From CAZMXP01 sp964570285 (GTDB lineage: Bacteria > Planctomycetota > PLA2): DNA of 28,186 nt. Made by a program: the position numbers and the translations under genes. Of the stretch, positions 19,922 to 27,205 are shown in pieces. Position 1 is the first letter of the stretch; every line of letters starts with the position of its first letter. The notes beneath the pieces are model-generated. The model made no database searches. It had not been told where the DNA came from and worked only from the letters and a program-made list of their open reading frames with translations. Location of the stretch: NCBI GenBank assembly GCA_964570285.1, contig CAZMXP010000059.1, positions 1-28,186 on the forward strand, given 5' to 3'.

Positions 19922-21469
19922 TCAATTCAGCTTGGCATCCACGAAGGCGCGGAGTGCCTTCTCGAAGGTGTCGGGCTCCTCCATGAACGGGAGCTGCGCC
20001 GACTTGCGGAGCTGCACGACGATGTTGTTGGTGTAGTAGCGCTTCAGCCGTCCGATGTCGTCCGCCCCGCCGAGCTTGTTGTCCTTGGGCGGGAAGAACA
20101 TCAGCACCGGGACCGAACCCTTCTCCTCGCCGCGGATGTCGAACGCGGGGATCTCGACGCTCGTGCCGTTGGGATCGACCCAGATGCGGCGCAGCATCGA
20201 GAGCTCGAGATCGGCCTGGTCCTTCACCGCGGTGCAGTCGCGGAAGTAGTTGTACTTCTGGCCCTCCTTCTGGGACCCGATCTTGATCTCGTAGGAGCTC
20301 ACCTTCGCCCAGAACTCGTCGTCGGGGTTGCCGCTCCGCTTCGCCTCGTCGATGTGCTTGCGGAAGGTGTCGTTGCTCGCGAAGGGGTTGATGAAGATGA
20401 GCCCGCTGACGCGGTCGGGGTACTTCTGCGCGTACTTGGCCGCGATCCAGCAGCTGAAGTTGTGGCCGAGGATCGCCATCTTCTCCACGTTGTACTTCTT
20501 GCGCCCCTCCTCGAAGGCCTCGACGAGCTGCTCGACGGGATACTCCGGATCCCCGTGCTGGTTGATCTTGAGGTCGGGGAAGGAGCTGATCGGCGGCAGG
20601 TTGATGTAGAGCCACTTCACGAAGAGCCACTGGTTGAAGTAGGGCATGTAGTAGGTGCTGATCTTGTGGGTGCTCGGCAGCACGAGGACCAGCGGGCCGG
20701 TGCCCTTGCGCGCGTAGGTGTCGTTGAACTCGAGCTTCACGTCGCCGAAGTTGCCCTGGTCGAAGCGCTTCACCGGGGGCAGCGTGCGGTCCTTGTTCTT
20801 CTCCCAGTAGAGCTTCCACTGCTGGACGTCGGTGTGGAACTCGACCTGCCCCGTGATCGCCTCGAGGTTGTAGAGCAGCACGCTGTGCACCCGCGGGTTG
20901 CTCTCCCCCTCCTGGACCACCGACCCGTCCCGGCCCACCTGGTGGAGCATGTCGATCATCTTCGGGACCGCCTCCTTGATGCGCTGCTCGCCGGCGGCCC
21001 AGCAGGCCATGCGGCGCACCTCCCACGCGGAATCGGCGAGCCCTTCGAGGATGTAGGGGGGGTCGAGCTGGGGGTTGGTGTTCGTCGCCAGCGCGGCCAT
21101 GATGCCCTCGCGGACGCGCTTGTCGGAGTCCTTCGCGTAGCCGAGCATCTTCTTGCGCAGGTCGGAGTTCTGGATCTTGCCCAGCCGGTCCGAGGCGGTC
21201 TCCCGGATCTGCCAGTCCTTGTGCGAGAGGAGCTTCTCCTTCTCGATAATGAACTCGATCGTGCGCTCGTCGGTCAGCGGGAGCCCCTCGATCGCGGTGA
21301 TCTTGAAGGCGATGGACTGCTTCTTGAAGTCGTCCTTGAAGTCGACGACCGCCTTCTTCCACCGCTCGTCGGCCTCCTTGTCCTGCGCGAGCAGCGGGGC
21401 GCCCGCGACGGCCAGGGTGACCAAGCCGAGCATCGTTCCGATCCGGATCCTGATGATTCGAGAGCGCAT
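19922..21469 (-). CDS. Secreted HEAT-repeat / alpha-beta-hydrolase fold protein, catalytic residues missing
   Basis: This 515-residue protein starts with a signal peptide (MRSRIIRIRIGTMLGLV, cleavage probably after the APLLAQ segment). Helical HEAT-like units come next (about 50-190, for example HKDWQIRETASDRLGKI and DSAWEVRRMACWAAGE). An alpha/beta-hydrolase domain follows from about 245 to the end. The nucleophile elbow, normally GHSxG, reads GHNFS, with Asn at residue 337. The expected late His reads Gln at 492 (SAQLPFMEEPDTF). A candidate Asp survives in FFPPKDNK. It is probably a non-enzymatic binding protein outside the cytoplasm. The ATG at 21469 has GGAGG just upstream. It lies between ispD and ruvC, and neither suggests a role. 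Confidence 0.85.
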   Translation of the reverse strand: MRSRIIRIRIGTMLGLVTLAVAGAPLLAQDKEADERWKKAVVDFKDDFKKQSIAFKITAIEGLPLTDERTIEFIIEKEKLLSHKDWQIRETASDRLGKIQNSDLRKKMLGYAKDSDKRVREGIMAALATNTNPQLDPPYILEGLADSAWEVRRMACWAAGEQRIKEAVPKMIDMLHQVGRDGSVVQEGESNPRVHSVLLYNLEAITGQVEFHTDVQQWKLYWEKNKDRTLPPVKRFDQGNFGDVKLEFNDTYARKGTGPLVLVLPSTHKISTYYMPYFNQWLFVKWLYINLPPISSFPDLKINQHGDPEYPVEQLVEAFEEGRKKYNVEKMAILGHNFSCWIAAKYAQKYPDRVSGLIFINPFASNDTFRKHIDEAKRSGNPDDEFWAKVSSYEIKIGSQKEGQKYNYFRDCTAVKDQADLELSMLRRIWVDPNGTSVEIPAFDIRGEEKGSVPVLMFFPPKDNKLGGADDIGRLKRYYTNNIVVQLRKSAQLPFMEEPDTFEKALRAFVDAKLN

Positions 21470-21493
21470 CGTTCCTCCCATTGGGGGGTCTGG

Positions 21494-21528
21494 CCGCGTC
21501 CGACGCGGAGGGGCAGCGGAACCTGCCC
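21494..21528 (-). promoter_or_regulatory. Two consecutive hairpins in the ispD to HEAT/hydrolase spacer
   Basis: CCGCGT/ACGCGG (21494-21508, 3-base loop) and GGGCAG/CTGCCC (21511-21528, 6-base loop) are perfect stems in the 86-bp spacer. On the minus strand a TATGAT hexamer (plus 21539-21544) lies just before them and could be a -10 element. Thus this may be a promoter with a structured leader, or an ispD terminator. No T tract is present. Confidence 0.35.
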
Positions 21529-21555
21529 AGGTCCCCCCATCATAACGCAACGGCG

Positions 21556-22197
21556 TCAGGGATGGGCGGCGAGGAGTGCCCGGGCGATCCGGAGGTCGAG
21601 CGGGGTTGTGATCTTGATGTTTCGCGGATCGCCCTCCACCGTGACCACCTCCTCCCCGAGCCCCTCCACCAGTCCCGCCTCGTCGGTGGCGTCGCGGTCG
21701 GACGCGGCCAGCGCCCGCGCGAGCACGGCGACGGGGAACCCCTGGGGCGTCTGGACCGCGACAAGGGCGGCGCGGTCGGGCGTCGAGACCACCCTGCCGC
21801 TGGCGACCCGCTTGATCGTGTCGGCCACCGGGAGCGCCGGCACGACCGTGACCCCGCGCAGGGTCGCGTCCGCGATCCGGGCGACGAGTTCCGGCGGCAC
21901 CAGCGGGCGGGCGGCGTCGTGGACCAGCACGAATCGCGTCGAGGGCGCGAGAGCGGCGAGCCCCGCCCGCACGGAGTCCCGGCGCCGCGCGCCGCCCTCG
22001 ACGACCCGCCAGCCGTCCAGCGCCGCGCGCGCCCTGTCCTCCCGGCGCACGACGACGACGCGATCGCGGAAGCCCTCGAAGGCTGCGGCGCTGCGAGCGA
22101 GCAGCGTCTTCCCGCCCAGTTCGACGAACGCCTTCGGGCCGCCGAAGCGCTCGCCCGCGCCGGCGGCGACGAGCACCACGCCAAGGGCCGGATCCAT
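21556..22197 (-). CDS. ispD: 2-C-methyl-D-erythritol 4-phosphate cytidylyltransferase
   Basis: IspD activates MEP with CTP in the non-mevalonate isoprenoid pathway. The 213-residue protein has the N-terminal nucleotide loop VVLVAAGAGERFGGPKAFVELGG, the VLVHDAARPLV motif, LPVADTIK, VQTPQGF and the C-terminal GDPRNIKITTPLDL, all standard. The ATG at 22197 fits the family start. An ATG at 22227 would overlap ispF and adds non-homologous residues. There is no clear ribosome binding site. The divergent ispF encodes another enzyme of the same pathway and starts only 28 bp away. Confidence 0.96.
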   Translation of the reverse strand: MDPALGVVLVAAGAGERFGGPKAFVELGGKTLLARSAAAFEGFRDRVVVVRREDRARAALDGWRVVEGGARRRDSVRAGLAALAPSTRFVLVHDAARPLVPPELVARIADATLRGVTVVPALPVADTIKRVASGRVVSTPDRAALVAVQTPQGFPVAVLARALAASDRDATDEAGLVEGLGEEVVTVEGDPRNIKITTPLDLRIARALLAAHP

Positions 22198-22225
22198 GCG
22201 ACCGAGGTTAGCATTGGGCGCGTTC
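22198..22225. promoter_or_regulatory. 28-bp divergent spacer between ispD and ispF
   Basis: The two start codons face away from each other across only 28 bp, and neither has a Shine-Dalgarno. The spacer contains GGTTAGCATT, the only AT-richer patch, which reads TAGCAT on the plus strand (22209-22214) and ATGCTAAC on the minus strand. This suggests overlapping -10 elements and very short or absent leaders. This is inference from spacing. Confidence 0.4.
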
Positions 22226-22702
22226 ATGCGCGTCGGCACGGGTTTCGACATCCACCGCCTCGGCGCCTCGCGCCCGCTGAGGCTCGGCGGCGTCGAGATC
22301 CCCGGCAGCAAGGGGCTGGTCGGCCACAGCGACGCCGACTGCGTGCTGCACGCGATCGCGGACGCGCTGCTCGGGGCCGCCGGGCTGCCCGACATCGGGC
22401 ACCACTTCCCCGACAGCGACCCGGCGTGGCGCGACGCCGACAGCGCCGACCTGCTGCGCGCCGTCGTGCGCATGGTGGGGGAGGCCGGCTACCGCGTCGC
22501 CAACGTCGACACGACGATCCTCGCGGAGCGCCCGAAGCTCTCGCCGCACCGCGACGCGATGCGCGCGCGCATCGCCGGCGTGCTCGGCGTGGAGCCCTCC
22601 GCCGTCGGCGTCAAGGCGACGACCCTCGAGGCGCTCGGGGCGCTGGGCCGGCGGGAAGGGATCGCCTGCATCGCCTGCGCGCTGCTGGAGGAGAGCCGGT
22701 GA
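22226..22702 (+). CDS. ispF: 2-C-methyl-D-erythritol 2,4-cyclodiphosphate synthase
   Basis: IspF forms the cyclic diphosphate MEcPP in the MEP pathway and works as a trimer with zinc. The 158-residue protein opens MRVGTGFDIHRLG, with the zinc ligands Asp and His in GFDIHR and a third His in GHSDADCVLHAIADALLGA. FPDSDP and VKATTLEALGALGR, the latter being the usual TTtE-lG region, are also present. Length is normal. Its stop overlaps the cysS GTG as GTGA. It is transcribed away from ispD. Confidence 0.97.
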   Translation: MRVGTGFDIHRLGASRPLRLGGVEIPGSKGLVGHSDADCVLHAIADALLGAAGLPDIGHHFPDSDPAWRDADSADLLRAVVRMVGEAGYRVANVDTTILAERPKLSPHRDAMRARIAGVLGVEPSAVGVKATTLEALGALGRREGIACIACALLEESR

Positions 22703-24132
22703 GGCTGCACAACAGCCTCTCCGGGCGCCTCGAGGAGTTCGTGCCCTTCCGCGCGGGCGAGGTCCGCATGTACAACTGCGGCCCGACGGTCTACAAGCGC
22801 GCGCACATCGGCAACTTCCGCGCGTACATGCTCGCGGACCTGTTGCGGCGCGCTTTCGACTACCTCGGCTACACGACGACGCAGGTCATGAACATCACCG
22901 ACGTGGGCCACCTCACGGTGGACGACGTCGCCGACGCGCAGGGCGAGGACAAGCTGCAGGAGGAGGCGCGCCGGCGCCGTCTCGACCCGTGGCAGATCGC
23001 GCGGGAGGCGGAGGGCTGGTTCCACGACGACCTGAAGGTGCTCCGCTGCGTGCCCGCCCACCGCTACCCGCGCGCGACCGAGCACGTGCCCGAGATGATC
23101 GCGATGATCGAGTCGCTGATCTCCTCCGGGCACGCCTACGAGGTCGGCGGCAGCGTCTACTTCTCGGTCGCCTCCTTCCCGCGCTACGGCCGCCTCAGCG
23201 GCAACACGCCGGACCAGCTCGACGCGGGCGCGAGCGGCCGGGTGGAGGAGCGCGAGGACAAGCGCCACCCGCACGACTTCGCGCTCTGGAAGCGCGACGA
23301 GAAGCACCTGATGCAGTGGGACTCGCCGTGGGGGCGCGGCTTCCCCGGCTGGCACATCGAGTGCTCGGCGATGGCGCGCAAGTACCTCGGCGACACGCTC
23401 GACGTGCACACCGGCGGGCCCGACAACAAGTTCCCGCACCACGAGTGCGAGATCGCGCAGAGCGAGGCGGTCACCGGCGTGCCCTTCGTGCGCCACTGGG
23501 TCCACTGCGGCTATCTCGAGATCGACGGCGCGAAGATGGCGAAGCGCGCGGGCAAGCTCTTCCTCGTGCCCGAACTGCTCGCGATGGGCTACACCGGCGC
23601 CGACATCCGGCTGCTGCTGCTGAAGCAGCACTACCGGTCCCCGCTCCCCTTCAAGATCGAACTGCTCGACGAGAGCAGGGCCGTGCGCGAGCGTCTCAAC
23701 CACTTCGTGCACTACCAGTTGGCGGAGCGCCCGCCGGGTGCCGAACGCCCGGCGGTCGTGGACGAGGTCGAGGGGGCCCGGGGGAGGTTCCGCGCCGCGA
23801 TCGAGGACGACCTCAACACGTCGGAGGCGCTCGCCGTGCTGCACGGTTTCCAGAACGCGATGAACCGGCTCGGGCCCAACCGCGCGGAGGCTGGGCGCGC
23901 CCTCGCGTTCGTCGAGGAGGCGGACTCGATCTTCGGCCTGCTCGACGAGGCGGCGCCGCGTGCGCTCGAGGCCGAGGTCGAGGGGCTGATCGCGCGGCGG
24001 GAGGCGCACCGGAAGGCGAAGGAGTTCGCGAAGGCCGATGCCATCCGCGGCGACCTGATGCGGCGCGGCATCGAGCTCTACGACACGCCGGGCGGCGTGC
24101 GGTGGAAGCGCATCGAAGGAGGGTCGCGATGA
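22699..24132 (+). CDS. cysS: Cysteinyl-tRNA synthetase, variant KMSKS motif
   Basis: CysRS charges tRNA-Cys. The GTG start at 22699 overlaps ispF and gives 477 residues, normal for the family. YNCGPTVYKRAHIGN holds the first zinc Cys and the HIGN signature (residues 36-39). WHIECSAMA and HHECEIAQSE supply the other zinc ligands. The KMSKS loop reads KMAKR (residues 279-283), so the second lysine is kept but two positions differ from the consensus. The C-terminal helical domain ends with EFAKADAIRGDLMRRGIELYDTPGGVRW, as expected. The next gene starts within its stop codon (ATGA). Confidence 0.96.
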   Translation: MRLHNSLSGRLEEFVPFRAGEVRMYNCGPTVYKRAHIGNFRAYMLADLLRRAFDYLGYTTTQVMNITDVGHLTVDDVADAQGEDKLQEEARRRRLDPWQIAREAEGWFHDDLKVLRCVPAHRYPRATEHVPEMIAMIESLISSGHAYEVGGSVYFSVASFPRYGRLSGNTPDQLDAGASGRVEEREDKRHPHDFALWKRDEKHLMQWDSPWGRGFPGWHIECSAMARKYLGDTLDVHTGGPDNKFPHHECEIAQSEAVTGVPFVRHWVHCGYLEIDGAKMAKRAGKLFLVPELLAMGYTGADIRLLLLKQHYRSPLPFKIELLDESRAVRERLNHFVHYQLAERPPGAERPAVVDEVEGARGRFRAAIEDDLNTSEALAVLHGFQNAMNRLGPNRAEAGRALAFVEEADSIFGLLDEAAPRALEAEVEGLIARREAHRKAKEFAKADAIRGDLMRRGIELYDTPGGVRWKRIEGGSR

Positions 24133-24710
24133 GTCGCATCGAACGGCTGTTCGTCTACGGCGCGCTGCTCGCTCTCGCGCTGCGTGTCGCCGCCGAGGAC
24201 GCGGCGCCCCCCGACGCCGAGTTCGGCAAGCTGCGCGTGCGCGACCTCGTGCTCGTGGACGGGAGCGGCCGGGAGGTGGGCTTCCTGCGCGTGGCCGAGA
24301 CGGGCGCCTTCCTCGACCTCGCGAACAGCCAGGGCCACCGCGCCGCCTACCTGGGGGCGACCGGCACCGACGGCACGGGCTTCCTGCAGCTCTGCGCGGC
24401 GGACGGTTCCGGCCGCGTCGAGGCGCTCTGCACGGGGAGGGGCGGCACCGTCGCGACGCTCAGCGAGGAGGCGAGGACCGTGACGCTGATGGGCGCGGCC
24501 TCCGATACCGGGGCCGGTCTCGTGCTCGTCTGCCGCAAGGACGGCGTGCGCGGCGTCGAGCTCGCGACCAATGCGACCGGAGGCTACGTGCAGCTGAAGG
24601 ACGCGGAGGGGAGGCGCGCGCTGCACGCCGCCTGCGCGAAGGAGAAGGGCGGCTACGCGGCGACGATGGCGGCGGACGGCAGCGAGACCGCGCGCCTCGG
24701 CCCGCGCTGA
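24129..24710 (+). CDS. Exported small protein with about seven repeats of 22-24 residues
   Basis: The function is not recognised. The 193-residue protein has an N-terminal hydrophobic segment (residues about 7-22, LFVYGALLALALRVAA) that is a signal peptide or anchor. The rest divides into about seven units with the loose pattern of a glycine turn, hydrophobic strand, D/A-x-x-G-x-x turn and strand. Examples are LVLVDGSGREVGFLRVAE, FLQLCAADGSGRVEAL and YVQLKDAEGRRALHAA. This looks like a beta-solenoid. From memory, similar VLVDxxGxxRAxL repeat proteins are common hypothetical proteins in several phyla; this was not checked. The ATG overlaps the cysS stop and has AAGGAGGG at 24116-24123, so expression is coupled to cysS. 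Confidence 0.8.
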   Translation: MSRIERLFVYGALLALALRVAAEDAAPPDAEFGKLRVRDLVLVDGSGREVGFLRVAETGAFLDLANSQGHRAAYLGATGTDGTGFLQLCAADGSGRVEALCTGRGGTVATLSEEARTVTLMGAASDTGAGLVLVCRKDGVRGVELATNATGGYVQLKDAEGRRALHAACAKEKGGYAATMAADGSETARLGPR

Positions 24711-24722
24711 GCGGCGGCCCCG

Positions 24723-25577
24723 ATGGACGCGAGCGCACGCGACGCGTGGTCGCGGGAGTGGGGCGCCCGGTACGGCCGCGCGTTCCTCGAGGATCTCGCC
24801 CGCGGCTCCGCGGCCGGGGCCTGCGCCCGGTTGATGGGCCTCGGCGAGGAACCGGGCCGCACCCTCGACGCGGCCTCGTGGCAGCGGTTCGGCGCGGGCT
24901 TCCTCGATTTCTGTCTCGCGAGCCGGGCGGCGTTTGCCCCCTCGCTCGCGGTTGCCGATCCGTCGGCGTGGATGGACCATGCCGCGCGGCTGCTCGAGGC
25001 CGATCTCGCGCAGGGGCGGCCGGTCGACCTGCGCGACGAGCTCACGGTGAGTCACCTGCTCGGGCTCATGGGCAAGCGCCTCGTCTTCGGCGTCTACCAC
25101 GGCGCGCCCACTCGCCTGCCGCGGCGCGTCTCGCTGCGCCTCGCGTGGCGCTACCGCCTGCGCTACCTGCGCCTCGCGTGGCGGGCCGGGCTCGCGCCCG
25201 CCGTGCTGGAGATCCACCTGCCGAAGCTCGCGAACCGGCGCTTCACGGAGGAGCTGAACGCGGAGTCCCACCTGCAGATCGCCCGCTTCCTCCGCGCGAA
25301 CCCCGCGGTGGGGGGAGTGTTCAACGCGAACTGGTTCTACGACCCCGCGGTGGCCCGGATCAGCCCCCATCTGGCCTTCCTCCCGCGTTTTGGGGCCTCC
25401 CATGGCGCTCTGCTGGCGGTGCTGGGGCCGGACGCCGACGCGATCGCCGACGCCACGGTCAAGGGGGGGGCACGGCGCGCGAAGTGGGAGGCGGGAGAGT
25501 ACCGGCCGACGCGGGTCGCCCAGTTCTGGCCCCGCGACGCCGTGCTCGCGTGGGCGGCGGGGATGGCCGGGCCGTGA
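24723..25577 (+). CDS. Uncharacterised cytoplasmic protein, 284 residues
   Basis: The family is not recognised. No signal peptide or membrane helix is evident, so it is probably cytosolic. The N-terminal half is helical. The middle is rich in arginine (LRLAWRYRLRYLRLAWRAG). The second half looks most conserved: EIHLPKLANRRFTEELNAES, FLRANPAVGGVFNANWFYDP, ARISPHLAFLPRFGASHG and a final YRPTRVAQFWPRDAVLAW. The strong W, Y, P and H content of these blocks suggests a folded domain with an active or binding site. It starts 12 bp after the preceding gene with only a weak GCGG in front and ends 19 bp before the next gene. A role in polysaccharide or small-molecule metabolism is possible but unproven. 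Confidence 0.75.
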   Translation: MDASARDAWSREWGARYGRAFLEDLARGSAAGACARLMGLGEEPGRTLDAASWQRFGAGFLDFCLASRAAFAPSLAVADPSAWMDHAARLLEADLAQGRPVDLRDELTVSHLLGLMGKRLVFGVYHGAPTRLPRRVSLRLAWRYRLRYLRLAWRAGLAPAVLEIHLPKLANRRFTEELNAESHLQIARFLRANPAVGGVFNANWFYDPAVARISPHLAFLPRFGASHGALLAVLGPDADAIADATVKGGARRAKWEAGEYRPTRVAQFWPRDAVLAWAAGMAGP

Positions 25578-25582
25578 ATCCG

Positions 25583-25588
25583 TATAAT
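25583..25588 (+). promoter_or_regulatory. Perfect TATAAT -10 element 8 nt before a GTG start
   Basis: TATAAT at 25583-25588 is an exact -10 consensus inside very GC-rich DNA. It ends eight bases before the GTG of the propeller gene. Transcription from it would start within about two bases of the GTG, giving a leaderless mRNA. No TTGACA-like -35 was found, and no Shine-Dalgarno precedes the GTG. Confidence 0.5.
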
Positions 25589-25596
25589 CCGCGGCC

Positions 25597-26658
25597 GTGC
25601 GCCCGCTCCTGCTCCTGCTGATCGGGGCGTCCGTCGCGACGGCCGAGGAGTGGCGCTATCCGCGCTGCGACGTCGGCAACAGCGGCGTCGTGAAGAACAA
25701 CGGGCCCGAGAAGGAGCCCAAGATCCTCTGGAAGCGCGAGGAGAGCGCGGGCGCGATCGGCACCGGTGCCGCGCTCGCCGACGGCAAGCTCGTCTACGGC
25801 ACGGGCGAGTTCAACGTCGCCTGCCGCTGGGCGTCGGGCGGCGCCGTCGTCTGGGACCTGCCGGTCAAGCAGCAGATCGCCGCGTGGCCGAGCATGGTCG
25901 GGGACTGGCTCTACTTCGGCGGCCAGGACACGGTGCACTACCGCATCCGCCTGAAGGACCGCGGCGAGCCCGCGTCGGTCGAGGCGAAGGCCGGCATCGT
26001 CGCCGACCCGGTGGTCGAGGGCGACTACTACCTCGCGGGCTCGCTCGACGGCTGCTTCTACGCGATGGGCGCCGAGGACGGACGGCTGCTCTGGCGCGTC
26101 GAGACAGGCGCGATCCACTTCGGGGCCGCGCTCGCGGGCAAGCGCGTGCTCGCCGTCAACGAGGAGGGCGTGCTGCACTGCCTCGACCTCGCGAAGGGAA
26201 AGTCCCTCTGGAAGTTCGAGGCGGGCGAGGCGCCCGTGTCGGCCCCGATCCTCGGCAAGGGCGAGGCGTGGCTCGTGCTCGCCGAGAGGGTCGTCTCCGT
26301 GGATCTGTCGAAGGGGGTGCGGGGGATCGAACGCGAGACGAAGGGGGTCGCCTCGGCCCCGGCCCTCGACAAGAGCGTGCTGCACTACGGCACGAGGAGC
26401 GGCGAGGTCGTCTCGCTGGACCTCAAGGCGGGCAAGGAACTCGCGCGCGTGGCCGTCTCGACAGAGCCGGTCTCCACGCCGCTGGTCCTCGCGGGCGGCA
26501 CGATCTACGGCGCCTGCGGCACAAAGCTCTTCGCCGTCGACGCGAAGTCGAGGAAGCTGCTCTGGACCTTCGCGCTGCCGGAGCCCCCGCGCCCCCCGAT
26601 CGTCGCCGACAAGATGCTCTACGTCGGCGCCGGAAACGTCTTCTACTGCCTCAAGTGA
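25597..26658 (+). CDS. Exported PQQ-like beta-propeller repeat protein
   Basis: The 353-residue protein begins with a signal peptide (MRPLLLLLIGASVATAEEW; cleavage probably after ATA). It continues as repeated propeller blades of the PQQ/WD-like type, with the pattern ...GxVxALDxxxGKxLWxF. Clear examples are YAMGAEDGRLLWRVETG, LHCLDLAKGKSLWKFEAG, VVSLDLKAGKELAR and LFAVDAKSRKLLWTFALP. There are about seven blades and no attached catalytic domain. Such proteins act as periplasmic scaffolds (BamB is one) or redox-cofactor binders; which applies is unknown. The start is GTG at 25597 with no Shine-Dalgarno, matching the TATAAT listed separately. The dispersed repeat copy B begins at its stop codon. 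Confidence 0.85.
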   Translation: MRPLLLLLIGASVATAEEWRYPRCDVGNSGVVKNNGPEKEPKILWKREESAGAIGTGAALADGKLVYGTGEFNVACRWASGGAVVWDLPVKQQIAAWPSMVGDWLYFGGQDTVHYRIRLKDRGEPASVEAKAGIVADPVVEGDYYLAGSLDGCFYAMGAEDGRLLWRVETGAIHFGAALAGKRVLAVNEEGVLHCLDLAKGKSLWKFEAGEAPVSAPILGKGEAWLVLAERVVSVDLSKGVRGIERETKGVASAPALDKSVLHYGTRSGEVVSLDLKAGKELARVAVSTEPVSTPLVLAGGTIYGACGTKLFAVDAKSRKLLWTFALPEPPRPPIVADKMLYVGAGNVFYCLK

Positions 26659-26662
26659 CGCC

Positions 26663-26748
26663 GCGCGGCTCCACGCCGCGACCGGCACAGCGCCGGCCGA
26701 AGGCCGCGCTGCGCCTAGGAGGAGTCCCCGTCGCGCACGCCTTGCGAG
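26663..26748 (+). repeat. Dispersed 86-bp repeat, copy B
   Basis: This matches 17497-17582 (74 of 86 bases by hand alignment), including a 27-base identical block that runs from CGGCCGAAGG to CGCCTAGGA. Weaker similarity extends a few bases left into the TGA of the propeller gene. The hairpin of copy A is only partly preserved here. Confidence 0.88.
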
Positions 26749-26772
26749 GAGCTCTGGCTTCGTCTTGAGCTT

Positions 26773-26887
26773 GGAAGAAGGAACCCAGGAACCTAAGAAC
26801 CGAGGAAGGGGCGGATTCGATCCATCCGAGTCCCGGGATGCCCCCCTTTGCTCTCATGGGTTCCTCCCTTCCTGGCTTCCTTCTTCC
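26773..26887. repeat. 19-bp inverted repeat pair beside dispersed repeat copy B
   Basis: GGAAGAAGGAACCCAGGAA at 26773-26791 pairs with the reverse complement of 26869-26887 with a single mismatch. The arms enclose 77 bp. The purine-rich left arm continues as ACCTAAGAACCGAGG. It begins 24 bp after copy B of the dispersed repeat. Confidence 0.8.
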
Positions 26888-27170
26888 CACCCTCACGACG
26901 AAGGCCCTGATCCATCGCACAGCGGAGCCCTCGGTGGCATGGGGCATGTCATGGCAATCCGCAAGGCTTGCACGGCGACGTCCTCGTGCGTCCCTGAACG
27001 CGTTCCCCCCCGCGCCCCCCCCTCCCGCGCTCCTTGGTCGTCGCGGTCGGCGGAGCCCTCGATCGCCTAGAGCTGCAGCTACAGAACGGCTCGAACCCTT
27101 CCGACTCGGCGCGGTGGTGCTGCTCGCGCGCTGGTTCCTGAAGTAGCGCCGCCGCTCCCGGCGGGGCCCT

Positions 27171-27205
27171 TGCACCGATTGAAAGTTCAACCTTGAATCG
27201 GTGCA
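27171..27205 (+). promoter_or_regulatory. 10-bp perfect hairpin upstream of the sigma-factor gene
   Basis: TGCACCGATT (27171-27180) pairs exactly with AATCGGTGCA (27196-27205) across a 15-base loop. The loop contains TTCAA, and TTGAA runs into both arms, so it is a nested palindrome. It lies 78 bp before the GTG of the sigma gene. It could be an operator or an RNA stem; there is no T tract for a terminator. Confidence 0.4.

Noticed and set aside
27060..27150. tRNA-like signal on the minus strand (GGTTCGAGCC with GCTAC/GTAGC ends)
   Set aside because: The T arm has a mismatch, and no acceptable D arm or anticodon arm can be drawn.
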